This document shows, piece by piece, positions 14,111 through 24,696 of a stretch of DNA of 64,000 nt. How positions within the stretch are numbered: position 1 is the first letter of the stretch; every line of letters starts with the position of its first letter. This DNA comes from Nymphaea colorata. Lineage: Eukaryota; Streptophyta; Magnoliopsida; Nymphaeales; Nymphaeaceae. The notes under the pieces were generated by a model that saw only the letters and a list, made by a program, of their open reading frames with translations, was not told the DNA's origin and did no database searches. Position numbers and translations under genes: made by a program. The stretch covers positions 21,324,848 through 21,388,847 of the forward strand of contig NC_045141.1 in assembly GCF_008831285.2 (NCBI RefSeq), given 5' to 3'.

Positions 14111-14135
14111 AGAGAGAGAAAGAGAGAGGAAATTG
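14100..14135. repeat. (GA)n tract at the RING gene leader
   Basis: Interrupted GA repeat, read as CT on the RING gene strand. CT/GA-rich leaders near transcription starts are frequent in plants, and this marks the approximate 5' end of the RING gene transcript. Confidence 0.6.
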
Positions 14136-14622
14136 CTTTCCAGCTTCCCACGAAGGGCTTACCCCGTCCGTGCCTGCTTGTGAGCAAAGGGTCGGGTCAG
14201 AATTTTTTAAGATCATATCCATAACTCTGATCCTCAATGGGAGCCAGATGACGCAGGCCCTGGATCTTAGACCCGTGGACTTCAACAAAGGTTTCAGATC
14301 TTTTGTCTTGAGGGATGGATGGATGGATTATATCAGAGATTTATAGTCTTCGGATATTCAGTACCTCGATATGAAGCCAAACCCCTACTTCTCACTGGAG
14401 ATCCGACCAATATAAGATCTGCAGTAAGACAAAAACAGTGGATCGGAATAGGTCCCACTTCAGATCCATCTCTTCAATCTCCCTTCCCATTCCCGGACTC
14501 CAAATTTACTTCCTTATCTTTAATGTTGATTACCCAAGTCTTGGATCCTAATTAATTAGAATTTGAAATCCATGAGAGATGGATGGCTTCCCCAGATCTG
14601 AAGACCCGAATTAACAAATTAA
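14136..14622. other. Intergenic, RING promoter side
   Basis: No gene recognised. Frames of 70-78 codons occur but lack family features. Repeated AGATCTGCAGT-like words suggest further decayed transposon sequence related to the element that follows. Confidence 0.4.
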
Positions 14623-14817
14623 GGGTGTGTTTGATTCTCTACAGATCTCAGGTCCAAGTCCAAACGAATCTCAAATCTGCAACAGCTGAAATAAGATAGA
14701 GTTCAAATCGGATTTAAAATTGAGAAGGAGGGGGTTGGATTTGAAAACAACAGATTGCAAATCTGCAGTGAACTTAGATCACCACGGACCTGAGATCCGC
14801 AGTAGGCAAACGCAACC
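14623..14817. mobile_element. MITE with inverted ends and TAA duplication (Tourist/PIF-like)
   Basis: The left end GGGTGTGTTTGATTCTCTAC followed by AGATCTCAGGTCC matches, inverted, the right end GGACCTGAGATCCGCAGTAG followed by GCAAACGCAACC. The inverted match runs about 33 bases with a few differences. A TAA trinucleotide lies directly outside both ends (14620-14622 and 14818-14820), the duplication expected for PIF/Harbinger-type elements. There is no coding capacity in 195 bases. Confidence 0.65.
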
Positions 14818-15139
14818 TAAAGTCCGATCCAAGATTGTTAGGTTGACGAATCATAGATTTTGGTCTACCATCTCTTTGCCACATCAGCAAAACCATGCTA
14901 ATCCAGATCCTCCGCTGTCAAACATAAGGCAACAATTACGTGGCGGGTGATGATCATGATCTTTTTTTTTTTTTAAGTTTTGGACCCGTGATGGCACGAA
15001 CAAACCTAGAATTCGGATAAAGTTCCTCCCAGCTCTGATCTACCAAGGAGTTGGGTCAATCTCGATGTTCAAACGGAATTGATCCCGGACCCGTCTATAT
15101 CAGTTAACCTCTCTAGTCTTTTTCTTTGTAGTTCATTAA

Positions 15140-15528
15140 GGGGTTATTTGGCAACAGTAACATATTGTTATTGTCTCATGAATATGATACAAAAATAAAA
15201 GTCGTCTTGCAATAGTAACATATTGTTATTGTCTTATGAATCTAACACAAAAATGAGACAAATTCACGAAACACTTGCTATAGTGTTCTTTGCAATAGTA
15301 ACATATTGTTATTGTCTCATGAATCTAACACAAAAAATGAGACAAATTCACGAAACACTTGTTATAGTGTTCTTTGCAATAGTAACATATTGTTATTGTC
15401 TCATGAATCTAACACAAAAAAATGAGACAAATTCACGAAACACTTGCTATAGTGTTCTTTGCATCTGCCCCATTTTATAGGGTAGGTTCATGAGATAGTA
15501 ACATCATGTTACTATTACTAAGCAAATC
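15140..15528. mobile_element. MITE with inverted ends and internally amplified unit
   Basis: Left end ATTTGGCAACAGTAACATAT (from 15146), continuing to CTCATGAA, is mirrored by the right end at 15487-15527 (TTCATGAGATAGTAACATCA onward to AGCAAAT). Candidate TAA duplications sit at 15137-15139 and 15529-15531. Inside are three near-identical 83-84-base units, each restarting with GCAATAGTAACATATTGTTA, the same sequence as the terminal repeat. The element therefore seems to have grown by tandem copying of its own subterminal part. Confidence 0.6.
15209..15459. repeat. Three tandem copies of an 83-84 bp unit
   Basis: Units begin at 15209, 15292 and 15376. Differences between them are single bases and A-run length changes. 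The unit contains the terminal-repeat word of the surrounding element. The apparent 85-codon open frame here is a by-product of the repeat. Confidence 0.9.
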
Positions 15529-15531
15529 TAA

Positions 15532-16168
15532 CAGTAGCAGTTTTCATTGGATCAATTCAAAAAGTTCCCAAGTTGTAGGAGTTTGATCCAAAGTGTGTGG
15601 ATCCTTTTGGGGTTTCTAAAGTGTTCCTTGATAGATAATTAGAGATGTAGGCCATGACAGATAAAAAAAGATGTTTCCATGTAACAAGTTAATTCAAGAA
15701 CGAAAAGCAAAAGTTGAGTTATTTCATGTAAATTCGAATGTACGTATTGAAGGCCATGGCTGAGTAACAAGTTAAGCCGAGGGAATATGCTTTGCCTTAG
15801 CTTGTAAAGAGAGAGACGCACCAAAAGGAACGCATAGGTTTGCGAGCTTAACGACTGCTAGATTTTATTACTGTCACACTCGATGATTGCTGAATATTGT
15901 AAGCATTAGATTCAACTCCAGCTAGCAATGTATCCTGACATGCTGATTCAAGCTTGCAATCATTAAACCAGCAATATGTAAAGGGTGATCATATACAGAA
16001 TAAATTTTGATTTCATATTCTGGTTCATGATCGTATAAACTAAGCAGAAGATCAAGATTTAGTCATCAGCGTATCCAAGTTCAAATTAAAATTCTCCTTC
16101 ATGTAATACCGCAGTAAGTCTGTAACTAGCTAAGGACAGATCTATCAATAGCATATTCTATGCATCCC

Positions 16169-16203
<35 letters not shown>

Positions 16204-16493
16204 CACACAGATACACAAGGTGCGGTAAGAGAGAGCACCTGAGAATATTTTCAAAACTGTGCAACCATAAATATTGTAGCGTTTCTCCTCTCATCTACCT
16301 GAATATGAGGGAAACAATATCATCTTCAGTATGTTTTATTTCACGTGTGGAAGCAGGGATGTCAGGATATCCAATTTGTCGAACTGTTCCAAAAAAAAAA
16401 AAAAGAATCGGATATGGAAAATTTTTTAATATTTGATTGAGAAATCAGATCAGATTCAGATTTAAGAAATGACATTTGATCAGATTCGGATTC
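15532..16493. other. Intergenic sequence with (CT)n tract
   Basis: No gene. A CT microsatellite of about 30 bases ends at 16200. The right end (from about 16400) is rich in GGATTCAGAT/GATTCGGATT words continuing into the retroelement region. Confidence 0.5.
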
Positions 16494-16591
16494 AAATATA
16501 CATAAATATCTCTTCATATTCAGATTTGGATTCAGACCTGATTTAGTTTTAAATGAATCCTATAACAAATGCTCTTATAATTTAAAATGCC
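16494..16591. repeat. 98-bp direct repeat, left copy
   Basis: Begins AAATATACATAAATATCTCT and ends TTTAAAATGCC. It is identical to 17031-17128 apart from one base (ACC versus ATC). The two copies bracket a Copia-type fragment. Confidence 0.92.
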
Positions 16592-17030
16592 GATCTATTT
16601 ACCAAAAGCTTATCAAAGCGTACTTTCAATCATCTCAAGACCAAACTCAGCCTTCAGCAGCGGCTTAGTTTGAGGGGGAATGTTAACAAAACTGATAAGG
16701 ATGAATCCGTTGGAGAGAAGATCAGCAATCAAGATATGGAGCTGGTAATCAAAGATTGTGATCAAATAAAAAAGGCAGAAAAATCAGAAGAAAGGGAAAG
16801 GCGGAAATTTGGGGATCAGATGAAGATTTCATCTAATGTAGGCAAGAACAACCTTGCCTACAATAAGACGTGATTTCTTCCCTATAAAAGGGACTCGACT
16901 CTCCCATTGTAATTATCTTCTCATTCTATAAAGATTGTTTGAGTGCCTTCCAACCGTGGACGTAGGCTCAACCAGAGCTGAACCACGTTATTTCCTGTCT
17001 TTATATTCCTCTCTTCTCTGTTTTTCTTTA
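16592..17030 (+). mobile_element. Copia-type retrotransposon 3' end with LTR (remnant)
   Basis: A polypurine tract TTTGAGGGGGAA (to 16680) is followed at once by TGTTAAC, the usual start of a Ty1-copia 3' LTR. The LTR holds a TATA-like CCTATAAAAGGG at about 16880 and a T-rich end near 17030. Upstream of the polypurine tract are only some 80 bases of internal sequence, so gag-pol is gone. No second LTR is present. The element is flanked by long direct repeats instead of the 5-bp duplication normal for Copia. Confidence 0.75.
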
Positions 17031-17128
17031 AAATATACATAAATATCTCTTCATATTCAGATTTGGATTCAGATCTGATTTAGTTTTAAATGAATCCTAT
17101 AACAAATGCTCTTATAATTTAAAATGCC
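17031..17128. repeat. 98-bp direct repeat, right copy
   Basis: Second copy of the 16494-16591 sequence, same orientation, one substitution. It follows the T-rich end of the LTR remnant without a gap. Confidence 0.92.
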
Positions 17129-19020
17129 AGTTCGATTCAAAATTTACATTCCAATTCAGATATAATGTAAAAATCAATTTTAGATCTTAGATTCAGATTA
17201 TGAAATTGAATTTCAAACTTGGATTCAGATATGATTTTTCTTTGTTTGTATTCAAATCTGAATTTGAATCCGAATATGCGAATATCCAAAAAAGTAAATA
17301 TAGTTAAGGGTATATCCGATAAAAAATTTTCGTTGTTCTTGTCGTCATTTCTTAGTGGAGTTTTTTTCTTCTTTCTGATGGAAATCAAGCGTTTATATAA
17401 TTATGAGAGGATGATGATTTTTAGTACTCTAGCTGTAACCCTGTTTGTTGAGAGCCTTTTGTGTAGAGAGTCCTCTTGTTCTATGCTTTTCTGCAGTTTG
17501 TGGATTCCATTGCGGCATGAATTCCTATTTAGAATTAACACTTTCTGCACGAAATGGGAAGTGTTCGGCCCTTCGTTATTGTTCCCAATTCCCTAGAGAG
17601 AGAAAATATTTTAATTTTCTTTGTAAATTTTTTTTTTTTGTTGAATCTTTAATGGAAACCCCTTACAGTTGATTCATGATGCCTTATACATGCTTAATAT
17701 CTTCTTGAGAAAACTATCACGTAAATTTTTTTTGGTCAAGTATGACACTAGCAGTCCAGATCACCATTCAATATCATGAACTTGGTCTTCTTTTTCAGCA
17801 AAACCACACGGTAGATTCCTCTTAAGCAACAGCTTTCATGTCAGGGCGAGACTTGCGTTTGCCTGCAGAATTCAAGCCAAACAAGATTTATGCTATGATG
17901 ATGAGGCTTGCGCTTTGAGTCAATATCAAAATCATGTTTCAACAATCAAGCAATCATTCCCTGTCTCTTCTACATGTGATATGTCTCACATACGCCATCT
18001 AACCAAGTTCATCCAATGAAACCATGTTCCAATAATCATTCACTTTTCGAGTTAACCAACCATCTAACCGGATCCGTTCAATCAAGTATGCTAAATGGTT
18101 ACGAGAAAAACAAAGAAAAAAAAAGTGCCAGATTAGTTCGCACATTTTTTCCTCAACCAACTATATATGCTTTAGATGAATGACCTTTGTTACGCGGTTG
18201 AGTGACTCTTCATAGCTAGCACCATCATATATATATATATATATATATAAACTAATCAAAGTTAAGATGCTAGCCCGTTGATCCCTTTCTTTCTTAATAT
18301 GTATTAATATGTGAAAATGTTTTAAAAAAACAGTATTAGCCCGGTATCCGTTTGCTCACTGATACAATTTTTTGGCGTATGGGTTTTGCTATATAGCAAC
18401 CTGTATCACCCAATTTTTTATTTTACAAATTTCAGAAATAGCATTAAACACTTTAAATTGATTTAAAAATTAAATAAAAAGAACGAAAACCCATGTTAGC
18501 CTTCTATCGACATATAGTGGCAAGTGGTAGCGGAGATTCATGGGAGCTGGCTCGGGCAGACTTCATCTCTTTGGAATTGAGGCTGCACTCGTATCTAGCC
18601 ACATGAAATGCCCACACGGCGTGTAATAGTGCTAGAAAATTTGGGTTCAAGGACTACTAATCTAAAATCTTTCATACATCTACTTTAAGATCTTTCATAC
18701 CTTTAGTGGCAGCAATATACGTAAATTAGCAAATATTTGAAGGTTTATCTATATAAAAAATAAAGAAATTTTGTGAGGCTGGTGTGGGCAACTGCACACA
18801 TATGCCAACATGTGGCTCTGTCGCGCTCTGCCACGCCAGACTTAGGCGGTGACTCCCCTCAGCCAAAAAAAAATCTGGCTCCACCATTGTTGACAAGGGG
18901 CTAATAAAATATGCATATCAAATGGACAGCTCCGATACACAGCATTAGTGACAACTCCAGTTGAGGAATGTACTTGTCTACGAGAAGTTATCATATCGCT
19001 ATCAAGCATCATCTGATGGG
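17129..19020. other. Intergenic, AT-rich
   Basis: No gene supported. The 125-codon frame at 17219-17596 has no family features and is low-complexity. A (TA)n tract lies at about 18229-18249. A copy of the TGTGGGCAACTG dispersed motif lies at 18783-18800, followed by a GTGGCTCTG relative of the GGAGCCAC box. Confidence 0.45.
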
Positions 19021-19022
19021 TG

Positions 19023-19213
19023 GTGGTACGTCAGGGCTCCATGTGATATGTCCTTTTAACATCTAATATGAGTTCATGAATCCCGTTATAATTGACAGCC
19101 TGCAAGTTTTCGGAGTTCATCAACTTCGTCATTCTTGATTGCATTGCATTGAGAATTGACACCAAGATTTTGCAGCAGGCAGCTGATTCCATCTTTGCTT
19201 CCTTCATTGACTG
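19023..19213 (-). pseudogene. Orphan exon-like fragment, family not recognised
   Basis: On the - strand an acceptor-like CTTTGTTCTTTCAG is followed by about 58 codons of normal-looking protein (SMKEAKMESAACCKILVSIL, later LQAVNYNGIHELILDVKR) ending at TGA near 19031. Composition is that of a helical protein, not a repeat shadow. No upstream exons with matching features were found, so it may be a captured or decayed terminal exon. I cannot assign a family. Confidence 0.3.
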
Positions 19214-19442
19214 AAAGAACAAAGCTAAGGAGTCCAAAATCATCATCAAATATATAATTGGGCATAAGAGTAAGTTAATTAAGCTACATAATTTTTAACT
19301 ATATTACATATATGTAATTTATTTATTTAGATTTTTCATTATTTTTAGGGAAAAATAATGGGGCATAAAAGGAAGAGGGCGTTTTGGTAATTGGGGAACG
19401 AGGATGTCGAAATGATTTGGACAGGCTCCCCCATCCCCACTT

Positions 19443-20089
19443 CACGTGGCCGTCGCGCCAATGAGGGTGCTGCGTCCTCGCGGCATCACGTGACCATTTA
19501 TGTGGTCGCCTTCCCAATCATTTTCATCCATCATCCGTCGGTGCGTACAGGAGTGGGACCCACGGATAATGCGCACATGATGATGATATGATATGATATG
19601 ATGATGATGATGGCATCATCATGGCAATCATGCGATAAGAATGACCTCTTTCGCCGAAAGACCAAAACACCCTTACGGAGCACCTTGCACAAACACATCA
19701 AATGCTCATGTGTTTGTGTTTGATGGAAGAGCACATTTACCCTATTTGTTATGTATTATATGAAGCGTGCTTGTTCGCAAGTGAATGATAGAACTTTCAA
19801 TGTAACCGATATTTGAAAAATAAAATACTTCGCTTTTCAAGGCGACCTCAAACCAAAAGCCCTATTTTGGAGGGATGGTATGGTCTTTTGGTAAAGGGGC
19901 GGGGGCAATTTCGTCATTGTGGAGGGTGACGGAGCTAGCTTGATGGGGTGACAAAATCTAAGTCCTAAGATTTTGTGGGTCCCGCAGTTACTTTTCTCAC
20001 AGATGAGCATCTAATGATTTGTTCGTTCCCTCTATCCACGTGGAGAGACAAGAGTTTGACACGTCGTCTGTGGGACCAGCAGCCACGTG
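19443..20089. promoter_or_regulatory. Cluster of four CACGTG G-boxes
   Basis: CACGTG palindromes at 19443, 19487, 20037 and 20084, plus ACACGTCG near 20061, lie in a locally GC-richer stretch. G-boxes/ABREs bind bZIP and bHLH factors. The nearest gene start is the HD-Zip gene 4.6 kb downstream, or the orphan - strand exon just left, so the target is unclear. Confidence 0.4.
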
Positions 20090-20488
20090 CTGAAGGCTCC
20101 CCGCTGCCGAGGAAATGAACGAATCGGCCCCTCAAGGAAAATCGTCCGTGGATATAGATAATGGACATTGACCCGATCCAGGAGGCAGTATCCGTTTCAC
20201 CGTCTCGCGAGCCCATTGGGTTTGGTTAATATAATATGTTTACATGAACCCTTTTCTTGTTATGTTTTCAGAATTTTTTTGTTTCATGTGCATTATTTAA
20301 AGCTGTTTTCTTAATATTAAATTTCAGCTTTGGATTTGGTCCAACTTTTTTTTTAGAAAAGCAAAGATCTAATTCTAATCAAAATCACTTTTTGATAAGA
20401 TTGCCATGCGAAATAAAGCAAGCGTCAAACTCTATGGTGTCAAAAGAAAGTGGTGGAGCCACATACAGCACATGCTTCTCTTAACTCT

Positions 20489-20677
20489 CCAAAATCTTTA
20501 TATAAGTACCTATTATATTTGCATATCAGTGCTCTTTTTCGACGAAAAAATTCTATATTAATGCTTCTTTATGAAATTTTTTTCCAAAATCTTTATATAA
20601 GTACCTATTATATTTGCATATCAGTGCTCTTTTTCGACGAAAAAATTCTATATTAATGCTTCTTTATGAAATTTTTT
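20489..20677. repeat. Tandem duplication of a 95-bp unit
   Basis: Two practically identical copies start at 20489 and 20584 (CCAAAATCTTTATATAAGTA). The second runs into TTTTTTGGCTCCGCC, the flank seen also at 22868 and, inverted, at 28900. Confidence 0.93.
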
Positions 20678-23600
20678 GGCTCCGCCTTTGGAGAGAAAAC
20701 ACAAAAGTTTAGCTTCAAACTCAAGCTAGCTAGAGACTGGGCCACTCATTGGCAGGCCTTTGGTTGCTTAAGTTTTCCTAGCTTGTTCTAACTTACTTCA
20801 AAAAATCAAACATAAAGAATTAAGGCATATAATACGCCAGCTAAACAGACAATTTGCTTAAGAATTAATTCGGCTCATTTACGGCCGTCTTTTAGCGAAA
20901 CATACCATTAATCAAGATCAATGATCTTTTTTCTTGTTAGTTTGTTGCTTGAATGCATAATTAATGCGCTTATGCATCCTAATGAGCACTTAAATAATAT
21001 CGTAGTGCTTTTCATCTTATACATGATTTGTCATTCTGAGCATGTAGATGAATTTGGCCCCCAACATCGTGTACAAACTAATGAATATATGCATAATGAA
21101 GCCCAATTATACGTTGTCGTTGTCCCGACCTACTTAATCATTTTGGAGTATATCTTATGCTAAATCCAAACATAACCGTATAGTTCGTCGCAATAATTTG
21201 ACGTTCACACAATATTCTTTTTTGAATGGAGATTGACATCATAATTATCTAAGCAAACTAGCTAGCGCGGCGAAATGGTAAAGATTTCAACGAGGTAGAA
21301 TAACTTTTGGATCAACTAATAAAAAGTTGAGCATTTTTGTCTTCAACTTGTTAGCTTTTGTGAGCCATTTGCCAATTTGATCCATGAAAATGGAAAAGGA
21401 GATGTAGATGTTAAGGATATACCAGATCCACGAAAATGGTAAAAGATGTATTCGACTCAAATCCGATCGATTGACATCCCTAGTTGTCATATATAGAGGT
21501 GAATATAGGTAAAATTAATTAGGTTAAGCAGTATCTTTTGTCCTTAAAAAAGCAAAAAAAAAAAAATCAGTTTTTTAATTTGTGATGTTTATCTTACTTA
21601 ATGTCCTACACATTGATGGATCGTGTTCACTTTGAACGTAGATAAAGGCAAAAAATAAATTAAAGTTAGCAAAATACGAAAGCATCCCACTTTTGTATGC
21701 ACTAATTGTTCACATCGTTCTCAGGGAATACTAAAATGCCACTTGCATTATATTGGTATACTTCAATAAAGAAGATTTTCTTAATCTTGGCCTTCCACTG
21801 TGAACTTCACCTACCAAAGTTTTCATAATCATGAAAATCACAAGAATTAATCATAAACAGATAAATAGATAAGACAAGGCTTGGTCAGTTGCTAATAGTG
21901 GATCTTATGGCTTCTAAACATCTTAAAAGTTGGATATATCTAAGCTCTACTTCCAACTAAAAGCCCAAAACACTGCAATATAGAAAGAGCGATGAGAAGG
22001 TAAATTAAGAAGAAGACCATGTACTTGAAAAAAGAGGTTGGAATTGAAAAAATAAGAAAGGACGAGCAAAATAAATATTAAAATACATTAGAGGATTAGG
22101 CAGCATACGTATGAAGGAATTGGCATACTTTAAAAATACAACGTGTTCCCATGTTATCAGAAATACTCTCAAAGGAATGTCCACTAGAAATTGATGGGAA
22201 CGGATCCGTTCTTTTCTTTAACTGGTTTGTCTCAAAGGGGATCTATAAACTAATTGTGCATTTGCACATGGTCATCTCCGATCCAATTCATTGTGGAGAT
22301 CTCAAATCAGTTTAAGAACAAGATTAATTTGGCAAATAACTAATTTCCTCTTGAGTTAGGAATTTCACATCAATTGTTTGGATTTGGATCAAATCACATA
22401 TTTCCTTAGGTTGGTAATGGAAAAATGTGATTCATTCATGCTTGTTATAGTATGGCGAACGACATCAAATTGTATTTGGACTTTGTTATGTCTACAAACT
22501 GCTCTCTAATTGCAAATTGGGGCAAGAAGAAGCACATTTGAACACTCTTAAGGTGGGTCTAAATGATTTAGGACCATGTAGCAACACTTGGCATTTCTTA
22601 ATCCCACTTATACATTACCAATCATCAAGTTGACGGTGTTCGGCTGCCGCCTGTTTTAGACAATGAGTGACGTCAACACGAGTATGGATCATGTCGCGTC
22701 TAAACTAGTTTGCTTATCTAAAACACCAATTAATTCAATTTTCTAACTTGTAATCTGACTCAAAACTGTCAATTTTTGAATTTTTGTTGCTATTGATATA
22801 TTTGATTGTTATATATATAAATACCACAAACAAATTCAAAGTATTGAATAAGTGCCCCACTAGAAAATTTTTTTGGCTCCGCCAGTGTTCGGATGATGGA
22901 AAAAATGGTGGCAAAATATCACATAATCTAGAAATAATCTTGTTCTTAGGTGGCTTTGTCCGGAAGAATTCATTTTTAAAATTCTAAAACCATTTTTTTT
23001 TATTTATTTTGATGTAAACGACGGTGGAGGAAATCAAGTCGCCGACTATTTGCCGATTTCCTCCGCCGGAAATCCGAGGAATTGGAAAGGAGGGGACAAC
23101 CTAGCCGTTTGCGCCCACTTTCCGATCACTCCTTGGAAGCACCGTCGGAGCTGGGGCCCGGCGGGTCCTTCGTCCGCCGGCAATCATTGATGGCCGTACA
23201 TCAACGACCGACTTTTACCGTCAACATGATTGGGGTAAAACAAAAGAAATTACACCGAAATATGATTTCTTTCGCTGTTCCAACTTTTTTCCTCTAAAAT
23301 TTTTCTATGTTTGCTTTTCTCGATCTTGGGTAGTTAGGCCGATTGTTGATTGACGTGAAGGAGCGGTGCATGTCGCGATTTGTCTCGGTCGTAGAAGCTG
23401 CTTGTGATTTTATATCTCAGAGACATCTAGTTCAAGCTATATGGTGTGGTCTGTTTCAGAAACTCCCAAAGGCGGTACTTACGGTGGGAGGACGGCGTAT
23501 AGAGAGAAAGAGAGAGTCATAGTTGCTGTAATATCCAGGATGATGAGACTGACACAACACAAAGGAAGAGAGTGACATAACGTTCCACATTGTTCGTTTA

Positions 23601-24400
23601 TGAAGGAAGAGGATGGTGAAATTGTTTGAGTTATTCCAAGCACTAAGTTGTTACTTTATCTGCGGTTCCACATAACTATGAAAGAACAGCTGATGTTCTT
23701 AGTTCCTTTTCTAATTGATTTGAACCTATGATATCATATAATATATCGAATGGGGCCATTTTTGTGTGTAACAACATATTCATGACACTAATAGAAATCG
23801 AATGTTTGTAGAACATGAAAAGAGTTGGTGGTGGATCCCCAAGATTTTTGTTATACATATCAAATAAGTATGGTGTGCGAGAGAGAGAGAGAGATAAAAT
23901 TAGCTAGTTTATCTTTGGACGTGATCACATTTTCCTCATCATTCCCTACTAGGATGTCCTGTACTGGAAAAATAATATATTCTGCGAGAAAAGGAAATAA
24001 ATGTAGGTCTATGAATTCGCCGACAATACACCCAAGTCCTTCATGCAACAGCTACCTTGGTGTACCTTTTGTGAGATTGGTACATGTGATTGAACAGAGT
24101 GTCCATTGCTCCCTTACTTATTTACATATTAGTGCTCCATAACTATATTTATATCTACATTTTACCTTCACAAGTACGATCAAAATTCAGAATATATATA
24201 TATATATATATATTCACTTACCTCACAAAGTTGGTCCATTGTTTTTCCAAAAAATAAGTAGAAAGAAGGAAAATAGGGCTTCATGCTTACCCACAGGAAC
24301 CTTCAACAGCATCTACGTCAGGAAATAAAAAAGAAAGCGAAGGAAAAGAAAAGAAAAAGGAAAAGAAAAAGAAAAAAGGGGGTGCAAGCATGACTTTTTC
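20678..24400. other. Intergenic, gene-poor
   Basis: No gene supported. It contains a GGCTCCGCC-ended fragment at about 22868-22885, a short GC-rich island at 23010-23230 with several CGCCGG words and a 71-codon frame of no known family, a GA tract at about 23880, and a (TA)n tract at about 24190. Confidence 0.45.
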
Positions 24401-24439
24401 CTCCATTGCATTATTTATTCGTTTGCTCTGAAAATTTTC

Positions 24440-24696
24440 TCTCCTTCACGTGTGAGCGTTGTCTTCTTTCTACCCTATGGGTCAAATTCCACCGACTGTT
24501 TCTTGCCACCTTCATCCTTCCGTGTATTTCATTCCACCAAATCGAAACAGGTTGAGACCGCTCTCCAACACCTATAAGAATTGCTCGCAACAGTCTCTTT
24601 GATCGTCATACGGGGTAGGTGGATCATCTTCTTCTCCATCAATCGGCCATTCTCTGCTGCCAATTACCAAGAATTTCTGCAGATCACCACCGGAAA
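24440..24696 (+). promoter_or_regulatory. Likely core promoter and 5' UTR of the HD-Zip gene
   Basis: A CACGTGTG box lies at about 24448. A weak TATA-like CCTATAAGAA lies at about 24571, some 125 bases before the ATG, with a plausible start around 24600. This is inferred from spacing only. Confidence 0.35.

Noticed and set aside
15223..15480. 85-codon frame
   Set aside because: Peptide itself is a tandem repeat because it lies in the 84-bp repeat units, whose length happens to be divisible by three.
16670..16873. 67-codon frame
   Set aside because: Begins in the polypurine tract and runs into the Copia LTR; not a gene.
17219..17596. 125-codon + strand frame
   Set aside because: Low-complexity hydrophobic peptide in AT-rich repeat sequence, with no start context or family features.
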